Positions 10,408-21,166 of a DNA stretch of 64,000 nucleotides are shown here, piece by piece. This DNA is from Mariannaea sp. PMI_226 (lineage: Eukaryota; Ascomycota; Sordariomycetes; Hypocreales; Nectriaceae): the NCBI GenBank assembly GCA_024336345.1, contig JANFOG010000010.1, forward strand, positions 1,488,001-1,552,000, written 5' to 3'. The notes beneath the pieces are model-generated. The model did not search any database. It saw only the letters and a list, made by a program, of their open reading frames with translations, and was not told where the DNA came from. The position numbers and the translations under genes are program-made. Numbering within the stretch: the stretch's first letter is position 1; the number at the start of each line of letters is the position of its first letter.

Positions 10408-12909
10408 ATGGAGCACCGCAACACGTATCAGACGGTGAATCCCAGCCGTACGAACAGGGGTGACGCTAGGCCACAGCTGAGTTGTGAGCTTTGCAGGGAC
10501 CGTAAAGTCAAGTGTGACAAACTGGATCCTTGCACCTACTGCGTGTCCCACGGCGTTGAGTGCAAGCCAGTTCAGCGGCTCCGGCTGCCCCGAGGGCGAC
10601 ATGCACCTCGTTCTAAACATATGGCTCGCGGAAACGATGGAATCTCCGAAGACCTGAAGCAACGAATCCATAATCTTGAAGGCCTGATCAACGATATGCG
10701 AGCAAAGTCGACTGGTGCGAGCCTGGATCCTAGGCACGCTTCGGCACCGCTGGTGAGTGTTCATGTGTCTAAGCCGCGCTGATGGAAATTATATTTTCTC
10801 CCACAGAAACTGAGACTCTTTTGTTATCTCAGGTTGCCAATGAGAGAGAGATGCAGACCGTGCAAACTAATCATCCACCACATAACGAAGGCGCAGGCGA
10901 AGGGCATGCTTTCTCGTCGACTTCGAGCGAAAGTCATATACCAACTCAACGTCCTGAAACCTTCTGGGAAAACTTGGCAGCAGAGGTAGAGTCGCCCTGC
11001 TATCCCGACATCGAACGCCTTGACGACTAAACCTCTGGTGCTTTCAGGTCAATGGCCTCCGTGATGTCGTTGAATCAGCATTGGATGACGCCGAGGATGA
11101 CAGCGCTCAGGCCTTAGGCGTTTCACAAATGGGGTTGACTCGCGGAGATATGGCGACTATCGGTCTGGTTAGACTGCACAAGCCAAGCTCCGTGTCGCAA
11201 GATGCAAGCGCTGAGGAGTCCTCCTTGTTCGTCGGGGAGTCAATCAAGAGGCAGCTCTGCCATATTTATCTGAGACAAGTTGACCCGATAATCAAGATCC
11301 TACATCGGCCATCTCTAGAAGCATGGATTATTCATGGGCAAGGCTACTTTGGATACCCGGATAAACACCCTACCACGGAGGCTCTGAGTACGGCGGTGTA
11401 CTTTTCTGCCGCCAGCAGCCTCACGGAAAAGCAGTGTGAAGAATTATTCCAAATGCCCAAGTCTACCATGACCTCTTACTGGCGAACCGAGTGCGAGATA
11501 GCGATTGATCGATCTAACTTGCTCGCGACGCGAGACATTAACGTTCTTGAGGCTTTTGTCCTGTATCTGGTATGAAACTCTTCGCATCGACCAGTCTCTA
11601 AATCCAAGATCTCTCTAATATCAAGCAGTATGCCAGAAGAACAGAGGACAGAAGCAAAGCCGTCTGGACCCTCATTGCTGTAGCTGTCCGAGTCGCACGC
11701 GGTCTTAGTCTCCATCTTCCAGCAACGGGGGCAAAGAAAACAGAAAGATTTTTCGACCAGCAAATGAGACTACGCCTTTGGCTTACTATTTGTCGTCTCG
11801 ACATGCAATCTCTTTTTATTCAAGCGACCGAGCCACTGATTGGGCATGAAGAAGTCAGAATGTCATTAGATTTACTGAAAAATATCAATGACTCTGATTT
11901 TGACACAAAGACGGTAGTGCCCGTCGAAAGTAGAGAGGGGCTCACTGACATGACCTTCGCTCTTGTTTCATATCATTTGCAGCTCGTCTCCCGTCTCCTT
12001 GTTTTCCTTGGATATAGCGAAAAGATTAATGCGACTGGAGGAATAGACTGGGCAACAAGACAACAGTATGCACGACAATTCGAACAGAAAGCACTGCGGC
12101 TTCTCGACTTCTGTGATCCAGAATCCTCCGCATATGCTTGGTTCACATGGCATGGCACTCAATGTCTAGTAGCTGGTATCCGACTTTCCCTGCTGCGCCC
12201 TCTGTATAGTCAGAGTCCCCCCCCACCGCGGTCGGGGGGCGACAGCGAGCTATTGCTCATGTCATTGTCAGTTCTAGAAAAGACACAACTGATGCATACG
12301 GATCCCCGTGGAGAGGCATATCGATGGTACATTGCTATTCCATGGCATGTTGTTGCCATAGCAATCGCCGAGTGTTTTGTTTCTGCAGACACAGCCCTCA
12401 TCCGCCGTGCTTGGCCGGTCATCGAGGCGTCCTACCAACAGCACGAAGCGATCATAGCTCGTCACAAGGGTGGCTTATTACAAGGCCCGCTGGGAAAACT
12501 CATGCAGAGAACACGTGAAAGGCTGGCAACAATGAAGGATCTCGCGATGGATGCGCCTGTCCACCAATATACACATATCAGCAACTGTTCAAGCATAACC
12601 GTACGGCCTATTCTTTCAAAAGGAAGCTCCTCATTAATGACCCCGGACACAATATTGTCAAATGAGGAGGTCCATATAGCCGAAAACTTGCCGTCATCGG
12701 TGGAGCAGCATCTGCAATCACTTAATATGTTAGACCCTACCATATTTCCCACTCCTGAAATCATTGCGCCTGGTATAGACCCTTCACAGACAACACTAAC
12801 TGAATCATGGAAAATTTGGGACGATTTTGTTTCCAATATTCCATGGGAAGAAGTTGGCGACACAGGCTCCTTCTTCTTCGAAAATGATTTATGCGATCTG
12901 GGGCCATGA
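10408..12909 (+). CDS. Zn2Cys6 transcription factor with fungal-specific TF domain
   Basis: Nuclear regulator. Exons 10408-10752, 10833-10985, 11048-11569 and 11629-12909 give 766 aa. The start is the ATG at 10408. The zinc cluster has Cys26, 29, 36, 42, 45, 52 (C-x2-C-x6-C-x5-C-x2-C-x6-C). A short coiled coil follows ([15 protein letters not shown]). The middle-homology fungal_trans domain starts about residue 200 ([22 protein letters not shown]), and the motif RVARGLSLH lies near residue 365. The last 120 residues are polar and acidic, ending in a short aromatic/acidic stretch that may activate transcription. It lies 420 bp downstream of, and in the same direction as, the DHA1 transporter, and is convergent with ERG5. 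It is the obvious candidate regulator for the hydrolase/transporter pair. Confidence 0.87.
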
Positions 12910-13226
12910 CCTATGGGATATCTGGAAGGCAACATCCTTGCTCTGCTCAGAGAGAAAATAAGACAGAATATCATCGTTTATGATTGGCCATGAAAATCCA
13001 TTCTATACCCAAAAAAAATCACCCTCTTATTCTCGATGTGGACCGAACATCATCATGGAGCGGTTGTAATCATCAGTGTTTGAACAATACTCGAACCTGT
13101 TGTAACATCACGTTTTACAGTATTAAAATGTATCTAAAAATATTCTTTAAGCATCCATTGCATGACGAGTCCCGTCGACGCCATTACCTATCCTCTCCCT
13201 TTTTTTGTTTGTTTTGGGCAGCAACT
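12910..13226. other. convergent 3' intergenic spacer
   Basis: 317 bp between the 3' ends of the Zn2Cys6 gene and ERG5. T-rich tracts; no gene seen. Confidence 0.5.
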
Positions 13227-15038
13227 TCACTCCTCTCGCTTTGTGAACACGAGTGGACATTCGTCCTAAATGGTAAAATTAGCATATGCTGATAGCAACT
13301 AGGCGTCAAGGCCAATCGAAATTTTTTTGACTTACCATGGGGAATAATGTCGCAAAGACTCTGATCTCCTCCGAACGTGGAGTAGCATGGTGGACCCAGT
13401 TGATATCCATGGCAGCTTTTCCAATCATGGCTGCCATGGTAAGTGGCACGTACTTTCGCGCGAGGCAGTCATGAGCGCCTGCGCCAAAGACAAGCCAGTT
13501 CTTTGTCTTTGACTCAGCGTCGCCGGTGATCCAGCGCTCCGGGTCGAACGAATCAGGGTTGGGATACGCCTCTGGGTCGTGGAGGGCTGGGTAGCAGGAC
13601 GGGACGATCATTGAACCTTTTGGGACTGTATATTCTGGAGTGACTGGGAAATCCTTTTTGGCCAGGTATGGAACGAAGATGACGGGTGGGCGGTACCGGA
13701 GAAGCTCCTTCACCACGGCGTTGGTGTAAGTGAGCGACTCATACATCTCGAGAGTAAACGGCCGAGTTCGATCTCCACCGCGTACGGCGAGATTTTCTGC
13801 TCGCAGGCGGTCCAGGATTTCAGGTCTCTGAGCGAGAATTTGGAAAAGCCAGGTGGTGGCGCTGCTGGACGCATCTTGTGACGCAAATAGGAAGGTGAAC
13901 AAGGTCTGACTGATCTCCTCGTCGGTGAATTCGCGAATGAGATTTGTCGGCTTCTCTGCCCCTGTGTCTCCTGCAGCAACTCGGTCACGGTATGCCTTGG
14001 ACTCCATCATATGCTGCACCCACTGGTCGACAATACAAGTTGGCTCGGCGCCAGAGGCCATGTTCTTCTTGCATGCTGCAGCACATTTTGCGAACTCGTC
14101 CAAGATGTTGTCGGCAATACGTTTGCCCCACCAACACTTGGTAAATGGGACATACATGGACAAAGGAATGTTGACCAGCTCAAGAGCCGCAGTCACAAGA
14201 TAGTAGTCATCGGCGATCCTTTTGACAGCGTCCTGAGAAATGTAATCCCCAAAGAAGGTTCGGCAAGACAGCGCACAATTGATCTCTCTGAACCAACCCA
14301 TGAATTCTGTCGGTTTGCCACCGTTGGCTTCGCTCGCGGCCACGAACCTGTCGAAATAGTCGGCGTAGACTTTCTCTTGGACGGGCAAGTATGTACTGAG
14401 AGATTTGTTTGTGAAGAGGCCGGTCAATCCCCTACGGAACTCAGCGTGAGCCTTGCCATTGAGAAACACCCAGGCACTAGGACGCATGATATCGATCGCG
14501 ATGGGCACTAAGCAAGGTCTGGTGTATGTTTGGGACTTGAAGACCTTGTGGGCAAGGTCACGGTCTGAAACGAGAACCACAAACCTGAGTGACGACAACA
14601 ATAGTATTAGCAATCAAATAACGGTCTGTCAACACAGTGGCAAAAGGTGGACTCACTTGTGGAATACAGAAACGCAGCTGAGAGGGCCGCTCGCCCACTG
14701 AGCAAGATAGGCGTCAAACTTTGGATACAGAGCTTGAACAAATGGCCCCATGAACGGAATCTTGAACCTGGGACCAGCTATTGGGCCCTTGCGCTTGATA
14801 TATGCAACTGGAAGGCTGTCAGTAGACTGTGACATGCTGAGAATGTCACGATGGGTTGCGTACGTTGGTCATAAGTCGCCAAGATAAGAATAATCGTGAT
14901 GGCCAACTGCAAATTACTCCAGCCAGACAAGTACTTGGAAATGAGGCCAGTTATTTGCTCGGGGACGGGTTGTTGTGTGATTTGGGTTCCATTGTCGACG
15001 GAGGGTGGCACAATGCCTTGCCCTGAGATTGTAGCCAT
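13227..15038 (-). CDS. erg5: cytochrome P450 CYP61, sterol C-22 desaturase (Erg5)
   Basis: Introduces the C22-C23 double bond in late ergosterol synthesis, in the endoplasmic reticulum. Minus-strand exons 15038-14864, 14807-14657, 14584-13336 and 13265-13227 give 537 aa. An N-terminal hydrophobic anchor lies at about residues 40-58 and ends in ATYDQ. It is followed by the CYP61 landmarks [33 protein letters not shown] (I helix), KELLRYRPP (ExxR region), FDPERW, and the heme loop [10 protein letters not shown] with Cys482. The frame also runs on to a stop at 13306, but the GTAAGT donor at 13335 joined to a 39-nt last exon gives the family ending FPMDEC-x-LVF, which I prefer. Length is normal. 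It is convergent with the preceding regulator, and its 5' side carries a striking palindrome at 15525-15556. Confidence 0.93.
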
Positions 15039-15703
15039 TCTGAGATCGATCGAAGGTGCTTGTTGCTAAGGCATCATCCACAGGTACACTTAGTCATGGC
15101 AAGCCAAATTGAGAATCAGGGACGACCCTTTTATATGAAGAGATGGGCAGGTGGCAAGTCTTAAGCTGTGCCGCCTCATTATTCCGACAGCTAGCAAACA
15201 GGATTTCCGGACCCCTGGCTTGAATAACGGGCCAATAAAGAGACCACAGCGAAATGAGACGATGGAGAGTGGGGATAGTCAAAGACCATAATAAGGGTCG
15301 CAGATATCCGAGAAAAGTGCCAGAAAATATCAGTCGATATGAGAATATCACAGATAGAATTGCCAAACCAGGCTCGAGCTTGGGACTTGATGGGTGCACC
15401 ATGGCCCAGTCAGGACGGAAATGCATCAAGCGGGTTGTCACTGAGCATCCCAGTTTGTGCTAGACTCCGATTGAGGACAGGGGTTGAGATCCATCCGTTC
15501 TCTCCGGCGCATTCTTTTGGCCTACGGAGTCTAGTACTAAATAGTACTAGACTCCGATTACCTTATGCTTGCGAAGCAACGAGGACCTCCTACACAGGAA
15601 AAGCCCATTTCTTAATTCACGTTCATGAGTGGTTACTGTGCAAGGTCAGATTTTTTGCCATTCGTCTGGCTTGGGAAATACCGTATGACTCAGGCATACA
15701 GTG
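15039..15703. promoter_or_regulatory. erg5: erg5 upstream region
   Basis: 665 bp between erg5 (reading left) and the 3' end of the next regulator. It contains the 32-bp palindrome described separately and an extra copy of its half-site at about 15460-15472. A near match to the SrbA-type sterol element lies at about 15074-15083 but is one base short of consensus, so I do not call it. Confidence 0.5.
15525..15556. repeat. perfect 15-bp inverted repeat (CGG...CCG palindrome)
   Basis: Left arm CGGAGTCTAGTACTA (15525-15539), two-base spacer AA, then its exact reverse complement (15542-15556). Inverted CGG triplets at the outer ends are the classic format of Zn2Cys6 dimer sites, though the 26-bp gap is long. 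A partial third copy, CTAGACTCCGATT, lies at about 15460-15472 and matches 15548-15560. It could be a regulator-binding site, a transcript hairpin, or a transposon-end relic. Confidence 0.7.
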
Positions 15704-17338
15704 TCACAACACTTGTAGTTTCGTCGTGGCCAGGATCTCCTCCCACTTTTGCCGCAGGGTTACACTGTGCCGTGTCCTCAGCCAAAGGATTCCGTTCAAT
15801 TGCTTGACGACATCGTCCCATGTCTGTAGTCCAAGAGCTATTGCAACTGAAAAAGCTTGTTTTATAAACCACTCACAGTTTGCCATGCCCATGGTAGTTT
15901 CCATACAGACTGAGAGAACCCAGATGCCCACTGCGCCATTGAAATATTCCGTCTGCGCCAATGCCTCAAGATGACTCTGCAGCTGGAGTAAAATGTTGTG
16001 GGCAAGGCCTAGATGTGAATAATAGGTTGTCCCGTGTATGATGAGCATGTAAAGTGCTGATGAGTAGCGAAGACATTCCGACACAGCTGATCGGCTTCGA
16101 TCCGCAGGCGACAACGGGGGCAATAGCAAAAGCTTATGCACAACAAAACAGGTCAGATCATGTAGTTCGGTACTCGTTAAATGTGAAAGACGGGTCCGTT
16201 GGAAGATGTAGCGAAGGTAGACGAGAATTTCAGTTATTGCAGGATCAGCATCAAAGTCATTGTGTGCGCCTTGTTGTACGTCTGAGTCCGCACAAGCCAA
16301 TTGCCACTGGGGAGTTGGACTAATGCCATCCCCGCGTCTAGAATCATCGGCAACCTGGAACTGGGGAGCTCCCATGACCAGCATGGATACCCTTTGTAGA
16401 AATATTAGCATTGCGTTTCACGGTCTTTCATCTTTGCAAGTCTCACCAGGACACCATTCTCGCTGTCAAAGGACTTGTGCGTTTCACTTCCCCAATCCCC
16501 CCTCTCATGTTGACCATTCGTATTACTCCGTTAATATGCATTCTAGTCGCTTGGAGGTTTCCTTTACCATGCTGTGTGTATGAGGAGTTAGCAGTGGACA
16601 GTCGATGTCTAACATGGGCGTGAAGGATAGTGTTCACCTCAATGGCAGCCAAGGTGACTACAGAATTCATGGTCTCGTCTCGAATTGCTGATGACGAATC
16701 CTCAATATTCCGTCTCACCAAGGATACCGAATCCATCATGAGCATTTCAGATATTGGAAATCCCTTCTGAGCACGTAACTCCTCGTCCAGTGAGGCTGTC
16801 TGTAGGGAAACATGGAACAATGCTGGATCTCCGAGGGCAGAAGGCCACCATGAGACAATAAAAGGATTAGATTCCGTATTCAGATCCAGAGGGTAGTATT
16901 GAAAGGCAATGTTGGACAAAACTAGGCAAGTTAGTCTTCACCCCTATAGGAATCAGAGGGCTGAATGAGAAGAATACAGTGATGCATAAGTCGTTGTACA
17001 TGTGCTCGAGGAAGCCTCGTCGGCGGATGCGAATCAAAGGGATCGAAGGACGCATCTATCGAGTTCAACTGCACTACCGAGCTATCCGGAAACCCAGGAG
17101 AGACGCTCTCATCCCTCGCCATGTCCATATTGGAGGACCTTTCCCCATTGGCCCCAGCAGTAAGCCGTCTCGCATTTCTTGACGAGGCATTTGCGTGCCG
17201 CGATGAAGTCAAGGGCTGATTCGCATACACACAAGTCGACTTCCTCTTGATGCATCTCGAGCACCGCGGAGTTAGGAGATCGCAGCTGTGCTTGGCCTTT
17301 GCACAGGCGTCACATGACCTTCGAAGGGTTGCACGCAT
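15704..17338 (-). CDS. Zn2Cys6 transcription factor, Fungal_trans_2 (PF11951) type
   Basis: Nuclear regulator. Minus-strand exons 17338-16978, 16921-16638, 16571-16447 and 16391-15704 give 485 aa. The start at 17338 is the first ATG in a frame open further upstream. Zinc cluster Cys9, 12, 19, 26, 29, 36 (C-x2-C-x6-C-x6-C-x2-C-x6-C) sits at the very N-terminus. The C-terminal domain shows the Fungal_trans_2 pattern: YYPLDLN--SNPFI-SWWP, VVTLAAIEHGKGN, MVNMRGGI, and a W-ISMLV-like segment rebuilt across the third intron. All three introns are 55-66 nt with GT-AG ends. It lies head-to-tail with erg5 (same strand, 665 bp upstream), so sterol-pathway control is possible but only inferred from position. 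Confidence 0.85.
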
Positions 17339-18371
17339 GTTCCGGACAGGAGGTAGACCCGAGATTGATGTCCATGCACATAGCAATCTGCAAAAGTGTG
17401 TCTGTCTCCGTCTCCGAGGAAATTGGTTGTCTGCTAAAGATGTAAATAAAGTAGGGGCGTTGATTAGCAAGCAAGGGGGCTGCAGTAAGCGTTGGAGGAG
17501 TCAAGTTGACCCCTCGAGATGCTGGAATTGCAACAAGCAAGAAACTAGATTAGCGATGCCCACACCAAACACCCGCCATTCACCCCCCCCCAGCAAGCTC
17601 CGAGCTCTGCCAGCGAAGGATTGTTACTGTACGAACACGATTGTGGTGCCACTAAATAAGTGGAGGGGTTTCGGGAATAATTAGGGCCTTTCCGTATTTG
17701 CCATGCATCACACGGAAGAATCTGGAGCGAGTCGCGAGTCGAGAGTTACCAAGTGAGCGTCAGATAAAGTAAATGTGGCGCAGTTGTTCGCACCAGCCGT
17801 ACCAGCCACATACCAGCCACACCAGTATTCTGCCGCGGTTTTTATTCGGCCATTCGTGTATTTGTGTTTTGGTTTGGGGGCCGTTCTTTTCAGGGGACAA
17901 GATTATAGCAATCCATTGATGGAAGATTTGCTGTATCGATCTATTTTTATCTTGCCTGTCAGTGTCTTGCTTTTGCATAATGTGTGATTCTTGCGAACCA
18001 TCCCACTAAATACTCGGATATTCCCAATATAAATATTTCAAAGCGAAATATGTTTACGACGAATCTCGTCACCAGTCATGCCTTTGTGCCTCTAGCTCTT
18101 ACACGCATCTCCATGTTTCCTTGAACAGCGCCATGTTCCTGCCCAATCTATATGGCCTCCGAAAAAAGGCACAGCATTCAAAACCATTTCCTCCCAACTC
18201 AATCAAGAGGACAGACAGCCTCTATATGCTATGTATTGGCTTCAAGTTCACTACCCAGCGTGAACTGAACATAAAAACACCAAAATAAAAACCCTCAGAA
18301 AACTCAATGGTGCTATGGAAGCAACTAATGATGCATTGCCAGTGAAATACGGTACCTTAGGCATCTAGTTT
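17339..18371. other. intergenic region, regulator promoter and 3' flank
   Basis: About 1 kb without a supported gene: the 5' flank of the regulator and the 3' flank of the OST-alpha-like gene. A short imperfect tandem repeat of ACCAGCC occurs at about 17792-17825 (three full copies and one partial). Confidence 0.5.
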
Positions 18372-19893
18372 CTAGACGCCCCTCGCTTGGTAATGATCCT
18401 CCAGCAATGCGTAATCAGAAGATCCTGCATATTCTGGCGCTTGAGATCGAGACTTTGCGAAGCTTCGGTGCTCCGAGTCCATTGTGAAGATGAACAGCAG
18501 TGCGTCAAGTATATCCTTGACATTGAGCATGTCAATGAGAGCACGACCTGCGCCATGATAGGTTAACCCGTTGTTTCGAATATTGTAGGGATTCCACGAA
18601 TACGCGAATAGGAAGAACAACGACAAAGGCACCATTTCGATGCATGTAAGCAGGTTCGGAATCCCGATATTGAGGTCGGCGTAGGTGAGGGTGTCGGTGG
18701 GGTTGAGCACCTTGGCGTCTGTGAGGATCCAAAAGATGATCTGCAGGCAATAAAGTGTCAGTTGTGCCCATGCATGTTTAATCTTGTTCGCACAAGGGTA
18801 TCTTACTTTCTGTAGAAATCCAAGTCCAACCACAGCCTTGAATGCCACCAGTTTGGCCAAAGGCTTGTGCTCTTTCGTGTGTGACTTGAGCGCCTCGTAG
18901 AATTTGAGCACCGATGTCACGGCAATGGCCGTGGAAACGTTGAGAATTATGCTGATCTAGGATGGTGAGTTCATATTAGCCACCCTGCTGTATCTTTACG
19001 GAGAAAAAGCCTTACCCAGAGTCTTGCGAAGTACGGTACGCTCACCCATTCGCAATAGATACCAGCTGCTTGAGTAATGTCCGTTGCGATGGCCGCAATC
19101 AACGAAACCACAGGGTATTGAAAGATCATAACCCACCGACGCTGGAATTGTATACGTTAGCCCTACTTTTTTCTAGAGGCATCGTGGCTCTCATCAAGCG
19201 AAAACAATTGTGTAGTTGTGTAGTTAGTCACTCACTCGAAACCAAATAAGGCCATCGACCCTACCAGTAGGGGATCTTTTATTCTTGATCTCTAGCGAAG
19301 CAAAGAACACATCTCGCTTCGCATCGCTATCTGAAACGAACTGGCACATGAGCAAGAAAAAAGCGCCGAGTGAAATGGACTGGATGAATTCCAACCACGG
19401 GCTAACGTAAACGAAGGCGCTTGGAAATGCAACGCTCAGAAACGAGATTACTGCATAGGATGGGAGAAGGAGGCTGATTTTCAGAATTCTATTTAACTTT
19501 TGTCAGTTTTTTAATGATAGAGTAACAAAATATGTGCATATCCGTTGAATGTACGTGTCTGCATGTGCACATATGTGTTGAGACATACTTAGACTGCTCG
19601 TTAGGTTTACTGTAATGAGTGATATGCATAATTATGAACCCAGCCATTATTAGACAGGCAAACGCAGCACAACTGCCGGAAAGAATCTTGTTGAATTCAT
19701 AGAAGGAAGTGTCGCCAAAGAGTGGCTTTTTTGCATCTGAAGAAGATAAATGAGGAGTTAACTGGCAAATTCTCATCCCAGACAGTGGAAGATGGATAGC
19801 TTCCTGAATGTGCTCTTGAGGTTTCTCACCTTCTGCAAGTGAGTGTACAGGACATGTGTGATCTTTATCGGTCTTGGAGTGATGTGCACCCAT
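18372..19893 (-). CDS. OST-alpha/TMEM184 family multi-pass membrane protein (PF03619)
   Basis: Belongs to the organic solute transporter Ost-alpha / TMEM184 (DUF300) family; fungal members are vacuolar or plasma-membrane proteins of poorly known function. Minus-strand exons 19893-19589, 19488-19236, 19141-19016, 18956-18807 and 18740-18372 give 400 aa. The ATG at 19893 is the first in frame and gives MGAHHSK, a possible N-myristoylation start. About seven hydrophobic segments follow: FACLIMAGFIIMHITHY, the family block RRWVMIFQYPVVSLIAAIATDITQAAGIYC, KAVVGLGFLQKIIFW and the LLTCIEMVPLSLFFLFAYSWNPY region. The polar C-tail ends DYALLEDHYQARGV. All junctions keep frame. Neighbours are other membrane proteins, with no shared pathway evident. 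Confidence 0.87.
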
Positions 19894-21166
19894 GGTAAAA
19901 ATAATCGATGGGACACAAAGAAAGATAATGGAATGAGGATGAACAAGCTGGGTGTGGCTGTGACGAAGCTCGAGAGAGGAGATTGAAGAGCAAACCGATG
20001 TATAACAAAAACAGAATAATAAGAATGTGAGACTCTTTGAGCTGGAATATATCTCTGAGAGTTGAGGAATTCCGTCAATCTTTTTTATTTTGACAAACTT
20101 CTTTATATATGCAGAGGCCACCGAAAACCGTGTTTCGTGGATAAGTCGGCTCCATGCTGCAGGTTCCTTACAAGGGACCCTGGTCTTTGTTTATGCTCAG
20201 TGTCAGCAACAAAACCTGAACCAACCACTACGGAGCCAAAGAACGGGTGCTGAGGCGTCTTATTGCTTATATCACTATAGGGCTGAAGAATTAGCTTCGA
20301 ATGCATTTCCGTATAGAGACGCAGTGCTTTTTCGCTCCTGAAATAACATCGGCCGCCCTGTCCCCGATTCCCGCTAAGACGATTGACATTGAGCCACCAT
20401 CGCAATTCCTTGCAGATCACCGTCACAGGTACCTCTCCTTTGTATTGGTTGACTCTGGGGTCGGGAGCTAGGGACCCGACATGCCGATTTCAGCTGCGTA
20501 TTGCACACGGCATATGTAGCATTCAGGGTCATGCTGGGCTAACGTCAGCCACGGCCGGCCAGGCGAAGCTCATCATCTATTGGCTTGCTCAACAAACGCA
20601 AGAGACGCTATTCGAGGGATTGTGGGAGAAACTGGTCATAGATCTTTGGCTAATGGGTTCGAATCAATTTCCCATTTATTCTAAAGTGCCACCGAGACTG
20701 GGGTTTCACTCGACCCGCCGTGATGAACCGGGACTCTGTGTGGCTATACAAACGAGGCAATCAATTAACATAGCCTCTTTGGAATTTCAGGTGTGCATCG
20801 GCTATTTCGATTTGATTGACAGCTGAGCTGGTATATACTTGAACTGTTAGTATTATTCGCACTTCGACATGCATCTTCAAGGTCATTCGAGGTTCTGGAC
20901 TGATCCCTCCACGTAAAGTCTTTCGCCGAAGCTAAAATTCAACCAAAGATGCGTATGGTAACAAAAATACTAATTCGATGAGAATGATCTACCGTTACTG
21001 CAAATGTTTTTTGAAAAGAACAGGACAATACACGAAACGGTCAACACAATTCCACTTTCTACATGATGGCTAATGACTTGTGCTGGTCTTGACTTGGCAA
21101 ACTTATTTTCAAGTACAGTTGGGTAAAGAAAATACAGCAATAGATCTTTTGGAACATCTACATTTA
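19894..21166. other. intergenic region, no supported gene
   Basis: About 1.3 kb, comprising the promoter of the OST-alpha-like gene and the 3' flank of the next membrane protein. An open frame of 147 codons at 20383-20826 lacks any domain and I do not call it. Confidence 0.5.

Noticed and set aside
13306..13335. Alternative erg5 end by read-through to the stop at 13306
   Set aside because: It loses the conserved family ending that the GTAAGT intron and last exon restore.
13430..13500. CYP61 heme loop ending Cys-Leu-Ala rather than Cys-Leu-Gly, as a sign of a divergent paralogue
   Set aside because: As I recall, filamentous-fungal Erg5 proteins commonly have this variant, so it is not evidence of divergence.
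14011..14511. 166-codon plus-strand frame opposite erg5
   Set aside because: Shadow of the P450 exon; no domain.
15074..15083. Sterol-response-element-like sequence upstream of erg5
   Set aside because: One base short of the SrbA consensus and not repeated; too weak to call.
20383..20826. 147-codon open frame on the plus strand
   Set aside because: No recognisable motif; lies in the space between two promoter/3' regions and joins no exon.
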